Positions 1 to 13,950 of a stretch of DNA of 64,000 nucleotides are shown piece by piece. The stretch is taken from the NCBI GenBank assembly GCA_015069695.1, contig JADCRZ010000036.1:1-64000 (forward strand), written 5' to 3'. A program made the position numbers and the translations under genes. Origin of the DNA: Williamsia sp. (GTDB lineage: Bacteria > Bacteroidota > Bacteroidia > Chitinophagales > Chitinophagaceae). Within the stretch, counting starts at the first letter, position 1. Each line of letters opens with the position of its first letter. The notes beneath the pieces were generated by a model. It searched no databases, was not told the DNA's origin, and saw only the letters and a program-made list of their open reading frames with translations.

Positions 1-1421
1 AAGCGGCCGTCGGTGATCAGGGCAACTGTTTTGCCCAGTCCTGAACCCATGATGGCTGATGTGGGTTTCAGCATTTCCTGCATACCCGGACCGCCTTTGG
101 GACCCACATAGCGGATCACCACTACATCACCGGGTTTGATCCGGTGCGTATTGATGCCATTGATCAGTTCGTGTTCGCCGTCGAAGACGCGGGCCGGACC
201 TTCAAAGCGTTCGCCTTCCTTGCCGCTGATCTTGGCTACGCTGCCACCCAGGGCAAGGTTGCCATAGAGGATTTGCAGGTGCCCGGTTTTTTTGATGGGC
301 TGGCCCAGCGGGAAAATGATCTTTTGGGTCTCAAAGCTCAGGTCAGGAACTGTCGCCAGGTTTTCTGCCAAAGTCTGGCCGGTAACTGTCAGGCAGTCGC
401 CGTGCAAAAATCCTTGTTGCAGCAGGTACTTCATCACAGCCGGAACGCCGCCAATATTGTGCAGGTCTTCCATCAGGTATTTGCCGCTGGGCTTGAGATC
501 GGCCAGTACCGGTGTTTTGTCGCTGATAGCCTGGAAGTCATCCTGCGTGAGCGGAACGCCGATGCTTTTAGCGATGGCGATCAGGTGCAGTACGGCATTG
601 GTGCTGCCACCCAGCGCCATGATCACGGTCATGGCATTCTCAAATGCTTTCCGGGTCATGATGTCAGAAGGCTTGATGTCTCTCTCCATCAGGAGTTTGA
701 TGGCGGCACCTGCCCGCAAACATTCACCCCGTTTTTCTTCGCTTAAAGCAGGGTAGGAGGAAGAATAAGGAAGGCTCATGCCCAGTGCTTCAATGGCAGA
801 AGCCATGGTATTGGCCGTGTACATGCCACCGCAGGCGCCGGCACCCGGACAGGAATGCTGCACGATGCCTTTGAAGTCGGCTTCATCCAGCTGCCCGGCA
901 ATTTTTTGCCCGAGCGCTTCAAAAGCAGATATGATGTTGAGATCTTTTCCTTTGTAATGACCCGGTGCAATGGTGCCGCCATAAATCATGATAGCAGGGC
1001 GGTTCAGCCGGCCCATCGCAATCAGGGAGCCCGGCATATTTTTGTCGCAGCCAGGCAATGCAATAAGTGAGTCGTAGTACTGTGCACCGCAAACTGTTTC
1101 AATGGAATCTGCAATCAGGTCGCGGCTTACCAGCGAGTAGCGCATGCCATCCGTACCGTTGCTCATGCCGTCGCTTACCCCGATGGTGTTGAAGATAAGC
1201 CCTACCAGGTCACTGTCCCACACGCCTTGCTTGACGATCTTGGCCAGGTCGTTGAGATGCATGTTGCAGGTATTGCCGTCGTAGCCCATGCTGGCGATGC
1301 CTACCTGTGCTTTGGCCAGATCGGCTTCGGTTAAACCAATGCCATAGAGCATGGCCTGCGCGGCCGGTTGGGTTACATCCTGTGTTAAGATTTTGCTGTA
1401 CTTGTTAAGTTCTTGCGACAT
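1..1421 (-). CDS. ilvD: Dihydroxy-acid dehydratase (IlvD), C-terminus cut by window edge
   Basis: Dehydrates 2,3-dihydroxy-3-methylbutanoate and its valerate homologue to the 2-keto acids that precede valine, leucine and isoleucine; cytoplasmic iron-sulfur enzyme. About 473 codons are present, starting [16 protein letters not shown]; the reading frame is still open at base 1, so the C-terminus is missing. Family cysteine motifs are visible: GCDKNMPG in the first third and [16 protein letters not shown] shortly after, both typical of cluster ligation in IlvD/Edd proteins. It lies 36 nt after ilvE and is the last visible gene of the leu-ilv operon; ilvB/ilvN/ilvC would be expected beyond the edge, but that is inference. 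Confidence 0.97.
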   Translation of the reverse strand, partial: MSQELNKYSKILTQDVTQPAAQAMLYGIGLTEADLAKAQVGIASMGYDGNTCNMHLNDLAKIVKQGVWDSDLVGLIFNTIGVSDGMSNGTDGMRYSLVSRDLIADSIETVCGAQYYDSLIALPGCDKNMPGSLIAMGRLNRPAIMIYGGTIAPGHYKGKDLNIISAFEALGQKIAGQLDEADFKGIVQHSCPGAGACGGMYTANTMASAIEALGMSLPYSSSYPALSEEKRGECLRAGAAIKLLMERDIKPSDIMTRKAFENAMTVIMALGGSTNAVLHLIAIAKSIGVPLTQDDFQAISDKTPVLADLKPSGKYLMEDLHNIGGVPAVMKYLLQQGFLHGDCLTVTGQTLAENLATVPDLSFETQKIIFPLGQPIKKTGHLQILYGNLALGGSVAKISGKEGERFEGPARVFDGEHELINGINTHRIKPGDVVVIRYVGPKGGPGMQEMLKPTSAIMGSGLGKTVALITDGR

Positions 1422-1457
1422 AAGTATGTTGGGAAGATCGTTGTGTTGTTGGTTAAT

Positions 1458-2381
1458 TTATGAACTGAGCGCAGCGTCTAACTGTCTGCTTTCGGGAGCG
1501 GGCTCCTGTTCTTTTTCTATGACCAGGTCTTTGTAAGCGTTCTGGATCTTTTTGCTGAGGGTTTCGCTCCAGGGCTTTTTAAAGAAGATGTCATCCAGTG
1601 ATTCCCAGCCGATGATTTCAGCCGCAGTGCCACAGAAGAAAGCAGCGTCTGCCTCCTTCATATCTTCTACCGTAAACTGACCTTCTTCTACTTCTATTTG
1701 TAAAGCCTCGCAAAGTTCCAATACGGTTTGCCGGGTAATGCCGGGAAGGATATTGCCCGTAGCCGGTGTAAACAGTCTGCCCTCTTTCTCAAAGAATACA
1801 TTGGCACCAGGACCTTCCGCTACCCATCCATTCATATCCGTGAGCAGCGCTTCGTTGTAGCCTCTCTGCTTGGCATCCTGGCTGGCAAGAATTGAATTTA
1901 CATAATGACCGCTGGCCTTTGCTTCAATGATAAAGCCTTTTGGATTCGGGCGTTGGTACTGGGAAGTGGCCACCCGCAGCAACTTGTCACCCAGGAACAG
2001 GCCCATGGGCCATGCTGCAATCATCAGGTAAGATTCCTGGCTTACATTGAAAGTCATGTCTGCCGGCAGGTAAACAAGCGGACGGATATAAGCATCCTGT
2101 ATGCCGTTTTTCTCCAGCACCTGGTATGTAATGTCAATGATTTCATCCCTGTCGAAAGGGTAGGGGATATTGAGCAGGGTGGCAGAGTTCTTCAGGCGCT
2201 CGTAATGTTCTTTCGCCTTGAAGATCTTTGTTTCGCCACTAACCGTCTTGTATGAACGAATTCCTTCAAAAACAGCATACCCGTAATGAAGCGACTGGCT
2301 GTACAGATCCATGCCAGCCTCACTTGCGTTTACATATTCACCGTTCAGGTAGATGATCGTATTCTTATTGTAATAGTTCAT
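1458..2381 (-). CDS. ilvE: Branched-chain amino acid aminotransferase
   Basis: PLP-dependent class IV aminotransferase that interconverts 2-keto acids with leucine, isoleucine and valine using glutamate. The 307-residue length is standard for the family. The PLP lysine lies in EAKASGHYVNS near residue 155, followed by the class IV signature region NEALLTDMNGWVAEGPGANV. The start is 11 nt after the leuB stop, so the two are probably cotranscribed. Placing ilvE between leuB and ilvD puts the last step of leucine synthesis in the same transcript as the common pathway. Confidence 0.96.
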   Translation of the reverse strand: MNYYNKNTIIYLNGEYVNASEAGMDLYSQSLHYGYAVFEGIRSYKTVSGETKIFKAKEHYERLKNSATLLNIPYPFDRDEIIDITYQVLEKNGIQDAYIRPLVYLPADMTFNVSQESYLMIAAWPMGLFLGDKLLRVATSQYQRPNPKGFIIEAKASGHYVNSILASQDAKQRGYNEALLTDMNGWVAEGPGANVFFEKEGRLFTPATGNILPGITRQTVLELCEALQIEVEEGQFTVEDMKEADAAFFCGTAAEIIGWESLDDIFFKKPWSETLSKKIQNAYKDLVIEKEQEPAPESRQLDAALSS

Positions 2382-2392
2382 AGGAGCGGGAT

Positions 2393-3508
2393 TTAGATGA
2401 TGGTTGATTTGCTGATGGCGATGTTGTTTTTATTTACAACCGAAGGAATCCGGTTTTCAATAAAGTCGCGGATCAGATCACCAATCGTTGAGGTAGAATA
2501 ATTATTGATCTGGTCGATGTCTTTTGTAACAAAGCCATTGGAAAGCGCCCATTCTACTGCTTTGTAAATTTGCAGGGCTTCTTCTTTCAAACCGAAATGG
2601 TCCAGCATCATGGCTGCGGAAAGGATCGAACCCAGCGGGTTGGCAATGTCTTTTCCGGCTGCCTGCGGATAAGAACCATGGATCGGTTCAAAAAGGGCGG
2701 AGCCTGTGCCGATGGAAGCCGAAGGCAGCAAGCCCAGCGAGCCGCTGATCACGCTGGCTTCATCGCTGATGATATCGCCAAACATGTTCTCTGTAACGAT
2801 CACATCGAATTGCTTGGGATTTAAGATGATCTGCATGGCAGCATTGTCAACAAACATATAATCTACAGCTACTTCCTTGTACTGCCCGCTTAACTCCTGT
2901 ACCACCTTGCGCCACAACCTGGATGTTTCCAGTACATTGGCTTTGTCAACCAGGGTCAGTTTTTTCCTTCTGCGCTGGGCTGATTGAAAGGCCAGGTGTG
3001 CCACGCGTTCAATTTCTTCCTTTGTGTAGGTACATTCGTCGATGGCCTGTGTTTGCTCGGCATTGGTTTCTTTCTTGCCAAAATAAATACCGCCGGTCAG
3101 TTCACGGTAGATAACAAAATCAACCCCTTCAAGCTGTTTGTTCTTGAGGGGTGACAGGTGATGAAGGGAAGGATAGGTACTTACCGGCCTGATGTTGGCG
3201 AATAGTTGCAAAACCTTTCGCAACTTGAGCAGCCCTTGTTCGGGTCTTACTTTGGCTGTCGGGTCATTGTCGTATTTAGGATGGCCGATAGCACCGAACA
3301 GGATGGCGTCACTTTCCAAACAAAGCTTCACGGTTTCATCGGGGAGGGGATTGCCGGTTTTATCGATGGCATCTGCACCCATGAGGCCGTAGTTGTAGGT
3401 AAACTGGTGACCAAACTGCTGGGCAATGGCGTCCAGTACTTTAATAGATTGCTGGGTTACTTCCGGTCCGATCCCGTCGCCCAATATAACTGCAATGTTT
3501 TTGTTCAT
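2393..3508 (-). CDS. leuB: 3-isopropylmalate dehydrogenase
   Basis: NAD-dependent oxidative decarboxylation of 3-isopropylmalate, third step of leucine synthesis. 371 residues from the chosen start MNKNIAVILGDGIGPEV, which puts the conserved GDGIGPEV at the N-terminus as in the family. An in-frame start 33 nt upstream would add an unlikely extension and overlap leuD. The substrate and metal region (VTENMFGDIISDEASVI) and the NAD-binding GSAPDIAGK-like segment (EPIHGSYPQAAGKDIANP) are present. The gap from the leuD stop is 10 nt. Confidence 0.97.
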   Translation of the reverse strand: MNKNIAVILGDGIGPEVTQQSIKVLDAIAQQFGHQFTYNYGLMGADAIDKTGNPLPDETVKLCLESDAILFGAIGHPKYDNDPTAKVRPEQGLLKLRKVLQLFANIRPVSTYPSLHHLSPLKNKQLEGVDFVIYRELTGGIYFGKKETNAEQTQAIDECTYTKEEIERVAHLAFQSAQRRRKKLTLVDKANVLETSRLWRKVVQELSGQYKEVAVDYMFVDNAAMQIILNPKQFDVIVTENMFGDIISDEASVISGSLGLLPSASIGTGSALFEPIHGSYPQAAGKDIANPLGSILSAAMMLDHFGLKEEALQIYKAVEWALSNGFVTKDIDQINNYSTSTIGDLIRDFIENRIPSVVNKNNIAISKSTII

Positions 3509-3518
3509 ATAGATTTGG

Positions 3519-4100
3519 TTAGTAAAAATGTTGGTTCTCAAATGCCGCGATGTCTTCCTTGATGCTTAACAGATAATCAATATCGTCGTAGCCGTTCAGC
3601 AGGCATGTCTTTTTGTAGTTGTTGATGTCGAATCTTTCCTGCTCCCCGGTTGCATCAATGGTGATGGTCTGGTTAGCAAGGTCGACAGTAAGCGTAGCTT
3701 GGTTGCCCTGTTCAAATATTTTTTGCAGGAATGGTTCGCTGATCTGTACAGGCAGCACACCGTTATTGAGTGCATTGTTTTTAAAGATGTCGGCAAAAAA
3801 GCTGGATACCACTACCCGGAAGCCATAGTCGAGGATGGCCCAGGCTGCATGTTCTCTTGACGAGCCGCATCCGAAGTTTTTACCTGCTACCAGGATCTCT
3901 CCCTGGTACTCGGGGTGGTTGAGTACAAACTCGGGTTTGGGATTGCCTGCCCCGTCATACCGCCAGTCGCGGAACAGGTTTTGACCAAAACCTGCTTTGG
4001 TGGTTGCTTTTAGAAAGCGGGCCGGAATGATCTGGTCCGTGTCGACGTTTTCCATCGACAGGGGAACAAACCGGGATGTAAGAAGGGTGAACGCTTGCAT
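3519..4100 (-). CDS. leuD: 3-isopropylmalate dehydratase small subunit
   Basis: Swivel domain of isopropylmalate isomerase, which works as a heterodimer with LeuC to convert 2- to 3-isopropylmalate. 193 residues, normal for LeuD. The motif [15 protein letters not shown] is the substrate-contacting loop typical of the family. It follows leuC by 27 nt and precedes leuB by 10 nt, matching the canonical leuCDB order. Confidence 0.97.
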   Translation of the reverse strand: MQAFTLLTSRFVPLSMENVDTDQIIPARFLKATTKAGFGQNLFRDWRYDGAGNPKPEFVLNHPEYQGEILVAGKNFGCGSSREHAAWAILDYGFRVVVSSFFADIFKNNALNNGVLPVQISEPFLQKIFEQGNQATLTVDLANQTITIDATGEQERFDINNYKKTCLLNGYDDIDYLLSIKEDIAAFENQHFY

Positions 4101-4127
4101 TGGAAAGATTTGTTTGGGATGATATGA

Positions 4128-5534
4128 TTATGCAGGCAGCATTTCGCGGATATCTGTTACCACACCGGTGATGGCTGCCGCAGCTGCTGTGAGCGGACTG
4201 GCAAGCAGGGTACGGGCGCCGACGCCCTGGCGGCCTTCAAAATTCCGGTTGCTGGTGCTGATGCAATACTGGCCGGCAGGTATCTTGTCTTCGTTCATAC
4301 CCAGGCAGGCACTGCAGCCAGCCTGGCGGACAGAAAACCCGGCTTCTTCAAATATTTTATCCAGTCCTTCGGCTTTCACCTGGGCAGCTACCTGTTGCGA
4401 GCCGGGCACGATCATGACTTCCACATGCTCGTTCTTTTTCCGGCCTTTTACTACAGAAGCGACCAGGCGCAGGTCTTCAATGCGGGCATTGGTGCAGCTG
4501 CCGATAAATACATGCTGGATCGGCATACCCAGCAGGGATTTGCCTGGCTGGAGGCCCATATAATCAAGTGCTTTCAGGATATTTCTCCGGTCGCCTTCAT
4601 CGGGAATGCTTTCTGCCACCGGGATCGATCCGTTGATGGCAATGCCCAGGCCGGGATTGGTGCCGTATGTGATCATTGGTGGTATGTCGGCAGCATTGAT
4701 ATGAAGTTCATGGTCGAAGCGGGCATCGGCATCGCTGTACAGTTCTTTCCAGTGCGCCATTTTATGCTCCCACTGTTCACCGGCCGGTGCAAACAGGCGG
4801 CCTTTCATGTATTCAAATGTGGTTTCGTCGGGAGCGATCATGCCACCCCGGGCGCCCATTTCGATGCTCATGTTACAGATGGTCATCCGGGCTTCCATGC
4901 TCAGGGCACGGATGGCAGAGCCCGCATATTCTACAAAATACCCGGTACCCCCGCTGGCGGTAATTTGAGAGATGATGTGAAGAATAATGTCTTTGGAAAC
5001 CACGCCCTGGTTCAGTTCGCCTTCGATGTTGATGCGCATCAGCTTGGGCTTTACCTGCATCAGGCACTGGGAGGCAAATACCATTTCCACTTCGCTGGTA
5101 CCGATGCCGAATGCGATCGAACCAAAAGCGCCGTGGGTAGAAGTATGGCTGTCGCCGCAGACGATTGTCATGCCCGGCTGGGTGATGCCCAGTTCCGGAC
5201 CAATGATGTGAACAATGCCCTGGAAGGGATGCCCCAGGCCATAGAGTTCTATGTCGTGCTTAGCACAGTTTTCTTTGAGTTTTTGCACCTGCATGCGCGA
5301 AAGCTCGTCGCGGATCGGCAGGTGTTGGTTGATGGTCGGAACGTTGTGGTCGGCCGTTGCCACGGTCTTGTCCGGACGGAGCACTTTCAACCCCCGTTTT
5401 TCAATTCCGGCAAAAGCCTGTGGTGAAGTGACTTCGTGTATAAAATGTTTGTCGATATACAATACCGACGGACCGCCTTCGATGGTTTTTACAATGTGTG
5501 TGTCCCAGATCTTATCAAATAGTGTCTTTGCCAT
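4128..5534 (-). CDS. leuC: 3-isopropylmalate dehydratase large subunit
   Basis: Aconitase-type catalytic subunit of isopropylmalate isomerase carrying a 4Fe-4S cluster. 468 residues, full length. Cluster cysteines occur in [14 protein letters not shown] and in [24 protein letters not shown] is the conserved substrate-binding segment. It is separated from leuA by 149 nt that hold a palindromic repeat (5549-5695), while the following gene leuD is 27 nt away. This gap is the largest within the operon and could let leuA and leuCDB be expressed at different levels. Confidence 0.97.
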   Translation of the reverse strand: MAKTLFDKIWDTHIVKTIEGGPSVLYIDKHFIHEVTSPQAFAGIEKRGLKVLRPDKTVATADHNVPTINQHLPIRDELSRMQVQKLKENCAKHDIELYGLGHPFQGIVHIIGPELGITQPGMTIVCGDSHTSTHGAFGSIAFGIGTSEVEMVFASQCLMQVKPKLMRINIEGELNQGVVSKDIILHIISQITASGGTGYFVEYAGSAIRALSMEARMTICNMSIEMGARGGMIAPDETTFEYMKGRLFAPAGEQWEHKMAHWKELYSDADARFDHELHINAADIPPMITYGTNPGLGIAINGSIPVAESIPDEGDRRNILKALDYMGLQPGKSLLGMPIQHVFIGSCTNARIEDLRLVASVVKGRKKNEHVEVMIVPGSQQVAAQVKAEGLDKIFEEAGFSVRQAGCSACLGMNEDKIPAGQYCISTSNRNFEGRQGVGARTLLASPLTAAAAAITGVVTDIREMLPA

Positions 5535-5548
5535 ATAAGTTTATTTTT

Positions 5549-5695
5549 GTCTGAACCATGGTTTACAGGATGGGAGGGATATGGGTATCGGGTATGTTAG
5601 TCCATCAATTCTCCTCTTGATAATGACTTTATCGGTTTACTAATTGATCCACTCACGTCTCCGCATCCCTCGCATCCTGTAAATCATGGTTCGGA
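5549..5695. repeat. Dispersed palindromic repeat, copy A
   Basis: Two arms form an inverted repeat: the left arm (5549-5579) begins GTCTGAACCATGGTTTACAG and the right arm (5666-5695) is its near-perfect reverse complement ending CATGGTTCGGA. About 27 of 30 positions pair. The middle part is not clearly shared with the other copies. The right arm contains the leuA stop codon (5684-5686). The same end sequences occur at 8607, 27108 and 43149. Confidence 0.8.
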
Positions 5696-6865
5696 AAGTG
5701 CCAGCTGCGAGCCGTGCTGGTATTGGCTGGCCAGGTTCTGCAGGTCTTCTTCCTGTACTTCTTTTTTTGTGTCAGCTACTTCCAGGAATTTCTGGTATAA
5801 TACGTCTACATCGTTCCGGTTGAACTGATAGCCCAGCTTTTGGAAGCGGTAGGCCAGCGCACTGCGGCCGCTTCTGGCCGTAAGCACGATCTTGCTGCCT
5901 TCGGCGCCGACTTCATCGGGGTTGATGATCTCGTAGGTCTGCGCATCTTTCAAAAAGCCGTCCTGGTGGATACCGGAGGAATGGGAGAAGGCGTTGGCGC
6001 CTACAATGGCCTTGTTGGGCTGCACAGGCACCCGCATGGTGTCGGCAACCAGCCGGCTCATGGGATTGAGGAGCTGTGTTTTGATGTCTGTATACAGGTT
6101 CAGGTCTTTGTGCTGTTTGAGCACCATGACCACTTCTTCCAGGGAGGTGTTGCCGGCCCGTTCACCGAGGCCGTTGATGGTACATTCGATCTGGCGGGCC
6201 CCGCTCATCACACCGGCGATGGCGTTGGCGGTAGCCAGGCCCAGGTCGTTGTGGCAGTGGCAGCTGATCACGGCCTTGTCGATATTGGGGACGTTGTTGA
6301 TCAGGTAAGCGATCTTTTCACCGTACTGGGTGGGCAGGCAATAACCGGTGGTATCCGGGATATTAACCGTTGTGGCGCCGGCTGCGATCACAGCTTCTAC
6401 CACCCTGGCAAGGTATTCATTGTCGGTGCGACCGGCATCTTCCGCATAGAATTCAACTTCTTCCACAAAATTCTTGGCCCATTTCACGCATTGTGCGGCG
6501 CGGGCCAGGATGTCTTCCCGGTTTGATTTGAACTTGCTCCTGATATGATAATCGGACGTGCCGATACCGGTATGGATGCGGGGGCGTTTAGCGGCCCGCA
6601 GAGCTTCAGCAGCTACTTCAATGTCTTTTTGCACGGCCCGGCTAAGAGCGCACACGGTAGCGTCCCGGATAACGCGGGAGATCTGGTCAACGGATTCAAA
6701 ATCGCCCGGACTGGAAATGGGAAAACCTGCTTCGATGATGTCTACCCCCAGGGCTTCCAGCTGCAGCGCCAGCTCCAGTTTTTCACTTGCAACCAATTTG
6801 CATCCAGGTACTTGTTCGCCATCGCGAAGTGTAGTGTCGAAAATGTATACTTTGTTGCCAGACAT
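5684..6865 (-). CDS. leuA: 2-isopropylmalate synthase, short form without regulatory domain
   Basis: Condenses acetyl-CoA with 2-ketoisovalerate, the committed step to leucine. The N-terminal TIM barrel is complete, with [11 protein letters not shown] near residue 11, the metal-binding HCHNDLGLA around residue 200 and [15 protein letters not shown] after it. The protein ends at 393 residues, about 130 shorter than enzymes such as E. coli LeuA (about 520), and lacks the C-terminal LeuA dimer domain that binds leucine. Such short forms are common in Bacteroidota. The last codons and stop lie inside palindrome copy A. Loss of allosteric control would fit with regulation of expression through the leader peptide upstream (inference). 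A citramalate or homocitrate synthase is less likely given leuCDB downstream. Confidence 0.93.
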   Translation of the reverse strand: MSGNKVYIFDTTLRDGEQVPGCKLVASEKLELALQLEALGVDIIEAGFPISSPGDFESVDQISRVIRDATVCALSRAVQKDIEVAAEALRAAKRPRIHTGIGTSDYHIRSKFKSNREDILARAAQCVKWAKNFVEEVEFYAEDAGRTDNEYLARVVEAVIAAGATTVNIPDTTGYCLPTQYGEKIAYLINNVPNIDKAVISCHCHNDLGLATANAIAGVMSGARQIECTINGLGERAGNTSLEEVVMVLKQHKDLNLYTDIKTQLLNPMSRLVADTMRVPVQPNKAIVGANAFSHSSGIHQDGFLKDAQTYEIINPDEVGAEGSKIVLTARSGRSALAYRFQKLGYQFNRNDVDVLYQKFLEVADTKKEVQEEDLQNLASQYQHGSQLALSEP

Positions 6866-6931
6866 AAAATTTATGTGGATATTTATATAAGAATGACGCT
6901 GTTTGCCTGAGGTAAGGGGCCATCTGTATCC

Positions 6932-6985
6932 CTAAACAGCCTGAATAGTCGAAATTACTAAGGTAATGCGCAGAAATAAAATCAT
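6932..6985 (-). CDS. Candidate branched-chain amino acid leader peptide
   Basis: A 17-codon reading frame ending 66 nt before the leuA start encodes MILFLRITLVISTIQAV followed by TAG. Nine of 17 residues are Ile, Leu or Val, the amino acids whose synthesis the downstream operon serves. The last codons (6934-6940) can pair perfectly with 6898-6904, giving a hairpin with a 29-nt loop in which AGGG and CCCT can also pair. No uridine-rich tail follows, so this is not a textbook attenuator. It is a candidate only: short hydrophobic frames can arise by chance in AT-rich DNA, and no clear promoter was found upstream. Confidence 0.45.
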   Translation of the reverse strand: MILFLRITLVISTIQAV

Positions 6986-7070
6986 AATTGCGATTATTTT
7001 ACAGGATTAAAAAGAGGCTGTTTCCCCTGAAACCCTTGCTGGTAGCGGTTTACATGTTAAATAAATTACG

Positions 7071-8612
7071 ATGCCCAATAGATCAACGGATGCGCTGTTT
7101 CAGTTAGTTAAGTCGTTGGAAAAGTCAGAAAAACGAAATTTCAAGCTATTTGTTAAAAGAAATTCCGCTTCCCCCGATCTGAAAATCATCCGCTTGTTCG
7201 ATGCGCTGGACAAAATGAACGAGTATGATGAGGCCTTGTTGCTCAAAAAGAACAAGTCTATTACCAAGCTCCAGCTCTCTAACATAAAAGCGCACCTGTA
7301 CCGCCAGATCCTCGACAGTCTCCGCCTCTTGAACAACGAAGAAAACATCGACATCCAGCTGCATGAGCAGATGGACCATGCCCGCATCCTGTACAACAAA
7401 GGCCTCTATCTGCAAAGCCTGAAGGCCCTCGACCGGCTGAAAGAACAAGCCAAGGCCCACAACCAGTTCACCTACCTGCTCCAGGCCCTTTTCTTTGAAA
7501 AAAAGATCGAAGCCCTGCATATTACGCGCAGCATGGTTGACCGGGCCGACCAGCTGGCCGGGGAAGCAGATGCTGTAAACTGCAGCCTGACACGCATCAA
7601 TCGGCTATCTAACCTGTCCCTGATGCTCTACAGCTGGTATATCAAACATGGCCATGCCCGCAACGAACAGGATGAAGCTGCGGTCAAAAGCTTTTTTGCG
7701 GAGCACCTGACCGTAGATGCAAAGAACCTGCAGGGATTTTATGAGCTGCTCTACCTCTACCAGAGCTATTGCTGGTATGCTTTTATCCTCCAGGACTTTC
7801 TGATGTACTATCGTTACGCCCACAAATGGCTTGCCCTGTTCGACCGAGAACCGTTTATGATTGAAGTAGAGACGGCCCATTACATAAAAGGCATGCACAA
7901 CCTCCTGAGCGCACATTTCGATCTGCAAAACCACGAAAAATTCAATGCCCTGCTCTCCCGCTTCGAGGAATTTGCCAGCTCCGACATCGTATCCCAAAGC
8001 GAGAACAACCGGATACAAGTGTTTGTTTATCTGCAAATTGCCAAGCTGAACCGGCATTTTATGGAGGGAACATTTACCGAAGGACTGGAGCTGGTTCCCC
8101 TGATCGAGCAAAAGCTCAAAGAATACGCCCTTTACCTGGACCGGCACCGCATCCTGGTATTTTATTACAAGATCGCCTCCCTGTATTTTGGCAGTGGCGA
8201 TTACGGCGCTACGGTCGATTACCTGAACAAGATCATCAACTGGAAGGGCAACCTGCGGATCGATCTGCAATGCTATGCCCGCCTGCTGCACCTCATTGCG
8301 CACTATGAACTGGGCAATTTCTCCCTGATCGAACACCTGATCAAATCGGTGTACCGCTTTATGTCTAAAATGCAGAACCTGAGCGTAGTAGAAGAGGAGA
8401 TCTTTGGATTCTTGCGCCACTCTTTCCGGCTCTCGCCCAGGCAGCTCAGGCCGGCCTTCGAAAGTTTGCTCAGCACCCTCCGCCAGGTAGAAAAAAACAA
8501 GTCAGAAGCCCGCGCTTTTGCTTACCTCGATATCATCTCCTGGCTGGAAAGCAAACTGGAAAATGTACCGGTACAGGATGTGATCAGGGCGAAATATTTG
8601 AAAGTTGTCTGA
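7071..8612 (+). CDS. Unrecognised helical protein, 513 residues
   Basis: No family is recognised with confidence. The protein starts MPNRSTDALFQLVKSLEKSE, has no signal peptide or membrane segment, and is rich in Leu, Lys, Glu and Tyr in a pattern of paired helices, consistent with a TPR-like or other alpha-solenoid cytoplasmic protein. The stop codon TGA is supplied by the first bases of palindrome copy B (GTC TGA ACC). It is divergent from the leu operon with 205 nt between starts and precedes rpoC by 245 nt, but rpoC has its own promoter candidate, so no functional link to RNA polymerase is implied. Confidence 0.85.
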   Translation: MPNRSTDALFQLVKSLEKSEKRNFKLFVKRNSASPDLKIIRLFDALDKMNEYDEALLLKKNKSITKLQLSNIKAHLYRQILDSLRLLNNEENIDIQLHEQMDHARILYNKGLYLQSLKALDRLKEQAKAHNQFTYLLQALFFEKKIEALHITRSMVDRADQLAGEADAVNCSLTRINRLSNLSLMLYSWYIKHGHARNEQDEAAVKSFFAEHLTVDAKNLQGFYELLYLYQSYCWYAFILQDFLMYYRYAHKWLALFDREPFMIEVETAHYIKGMHNLLSAHFDLQNHEKFNALLSRFEEFASSDIVSQSENNRIQVFVYLQIAKLNRHFMEGTFTEGLELVPLIEQKLKEYALYLDRHRILVFYYKIASLYFGSGDYGATVDYLNKIINWKGNLRIDLQCYARLLHLIAHYELGNFSLIEHLIKSVYRFMSKMQNLSVVEEEIFGFLRHSFRLSPRQLRPAFESLLSTLRQVEKNKSEARAFAYLDIISWLESKLENVPVQDVIRAKYLKVV

Positions 8613-8658
8613 ACCGGGATTTACAAAATCACTCCAATCCTGTAAATCATGGTTCCGA
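8607..8658. repeat. Dispersed palindromic repeat, copy B (short)
   Basis: A 52-bp version of the repeat: GTCTGAACCGGGATTTACA on the left and TGTAAATCATGGTTCCGA on the right, with little between the arms. The TGA in the left arm is the stop codon of the preceding gene. The right arm ends 7 nt before the putative -33 element of rpoC. Confidence 0.75.
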
Positions 8659-8665
8659 ATTTTTT

Positions 8666-8696
8666 ATTGTATTTCCCTGCTTATTAACTACATTTG
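8666..8696 (+). promoter_or_regulatory. Predicted Bacteroidota promoter for rpoC
   Basis: ATTG at 8666-8669 and TACATTTG at 8689-8696 are 19 nt apart, matching the TTTG / TAnnTTTG pattern of the primary sigma factor of Bacteroidota with one mismatch in the -33 box. Transcription would start near 8702, giving a leader of about 155 nt before the rpoC start. Its presence supports independent transcription of rpoC. Confidence 0.6.
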
Positions 8697-8857
8697 CGCT
8701 CCTAATTTAGGTGATTTGGCAGCTTTTCAAAGCAATTTCTTATATAAAATATTGAGTTTCATTTTTGTACAACCTGTTGAAGCAAAACTCTTTCCAACCG
8801 GGAAAGGACGTTTGTTTCTAACGGGATGTTTATTTTTCAAAAATTATATTTCCAAAT

Positions 8858-13150
<4,293 letters not shown>

Positions 13151-13185
13151 ATAAGTCAGGCAGATCATACTGAATCAGATTTTAT

Positions 13186-13220
13186 AAAGGCTGCGTCGTG
13201 TAATGCGACGCAGCCTTTTT
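13186..13220 (+). terminator. Intrinsic terminator after rpoC
   Basis: GGCTGCGTCG (13189-13198) pairs perfectly with CGACGCAGCC (13206-13215) around a 7-nt loop, flanked by AAA on the left and a T5 tail on the right. Confidence 0.93.
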
Positions 13221-13310
13221 GTTTTAAAAAGCTGCCCGGTTAAAATCTCTCCAAAAATTTCTAAAAAAAATAGAATCCGCCGCTTCTGTATTTAATTTGC
13301 ACGAAAAAAC

Positions 13311-13904
13311 ATGAAGCAGCTATTGATTGCCTTGAATATTGTATTACTGATACTCGTAGCCGTTTTATTCTATCTCCATTTCGATACCAAAAATAAAACA
13401 GCCAAAACAGCTGCTTCCGGTCAGCAGACGGTTCCCTCTGCTGCACCATCCATGCGCATAGCTTATTTTGAAATGGATTCGGTACAGGCCAATTATGAAT
13501 ATTTCAAAGACATCATTGGCCAGCTTAAGAAAAAGGAAAATGCCATGAACGCAGAGCTGGCCGGACTGGAAAAGTCTTACCAGCAAAAAGTAAGCATGTG
13601 GCAGCAGAAGGGAAAGAACATGACGGAAATAGAAATGAATGCCGCGCAAAAGGAAAATGCACAGATGCAGCAAAACTACCAGCTCCGCAAGCAAACGCTG
13701 GAAGAAGGTTACACACGCGAGTCGATCGAATATAAAAAGAACATCAAGGAAAAGATTGAAGAGTACCTGCAGGACTACAACAAGGATAAAAACTACACCT
13801 ACATTCTTTCCTACGAGCCCGAGTTTATCTACTACCGCGATACCACTATGAACATCACAAAGGAACTGGTGACCGGGTTGAATGCAGCGTATAAGAAGAA
13901 GTAA
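13311..13904 (+). CDS. OmpH/Skp-like envelope chaperone
   Basis: 197 residues. An N-terminal hydrophobic segment (about residues 4-22, LLIALNIVLLILVAVLF) acts as a signal anchor or uncleaved signal, followed by a low-complexity linker and the Skp-type opening RIAYFEMDSVQANYEYF. The middle is a long charged coiled coil (about residues 65-155), as in the tentacles of Skp, which holds unfolded outer membrane proteins in the periplasm. The C-terminus (YTYILSYEPEFIYY) matches the beta-strand closure of the family. It stands alone between the rpoC terminator and a permease. Assignment to the family is good; substrate is unknown. Confidence 0.85.
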   Translation: MKQLLIALNIVLLILVAVLFYLHFDTKNKTAKTAASGQQTVPSAAPSMRIAYFEMDSVQANYEYFKDIIGQLKKKENAMNAELAGLEKSYQQKVSMWQQKGKNMTEIEMNAAQKENAQMQQNYQLRKQTLEEGYTRESIEYKKNIKEKIEEYLQDYNKDKNYTYILSYEPEFIYYRDTTMNITKELVTGLNAAYKKK

Positions 13905-13950
13905 TCTTGGTTCAGAAATCCCTATCTTCAACCCAAAGATTTAACTACTT

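Noticed and set aside
4395-5426. 343-codon open frame on the plus strand opposite leuC
   Set aside because: Antisense shadow of leuC; low-complexity residues, no family pattern, and leuC is unambiguous.
5840-6526. 228-codon open frame opposite leuA
   Set aside because: Shadow of leuA with no start context or family.
7605-8420. 271-codon open frame opposite the 513-residue protein
   Set aside because: The plus-strand frame is longer and starts and stops at sensible sites; the antisense frame has no recognisable motif.
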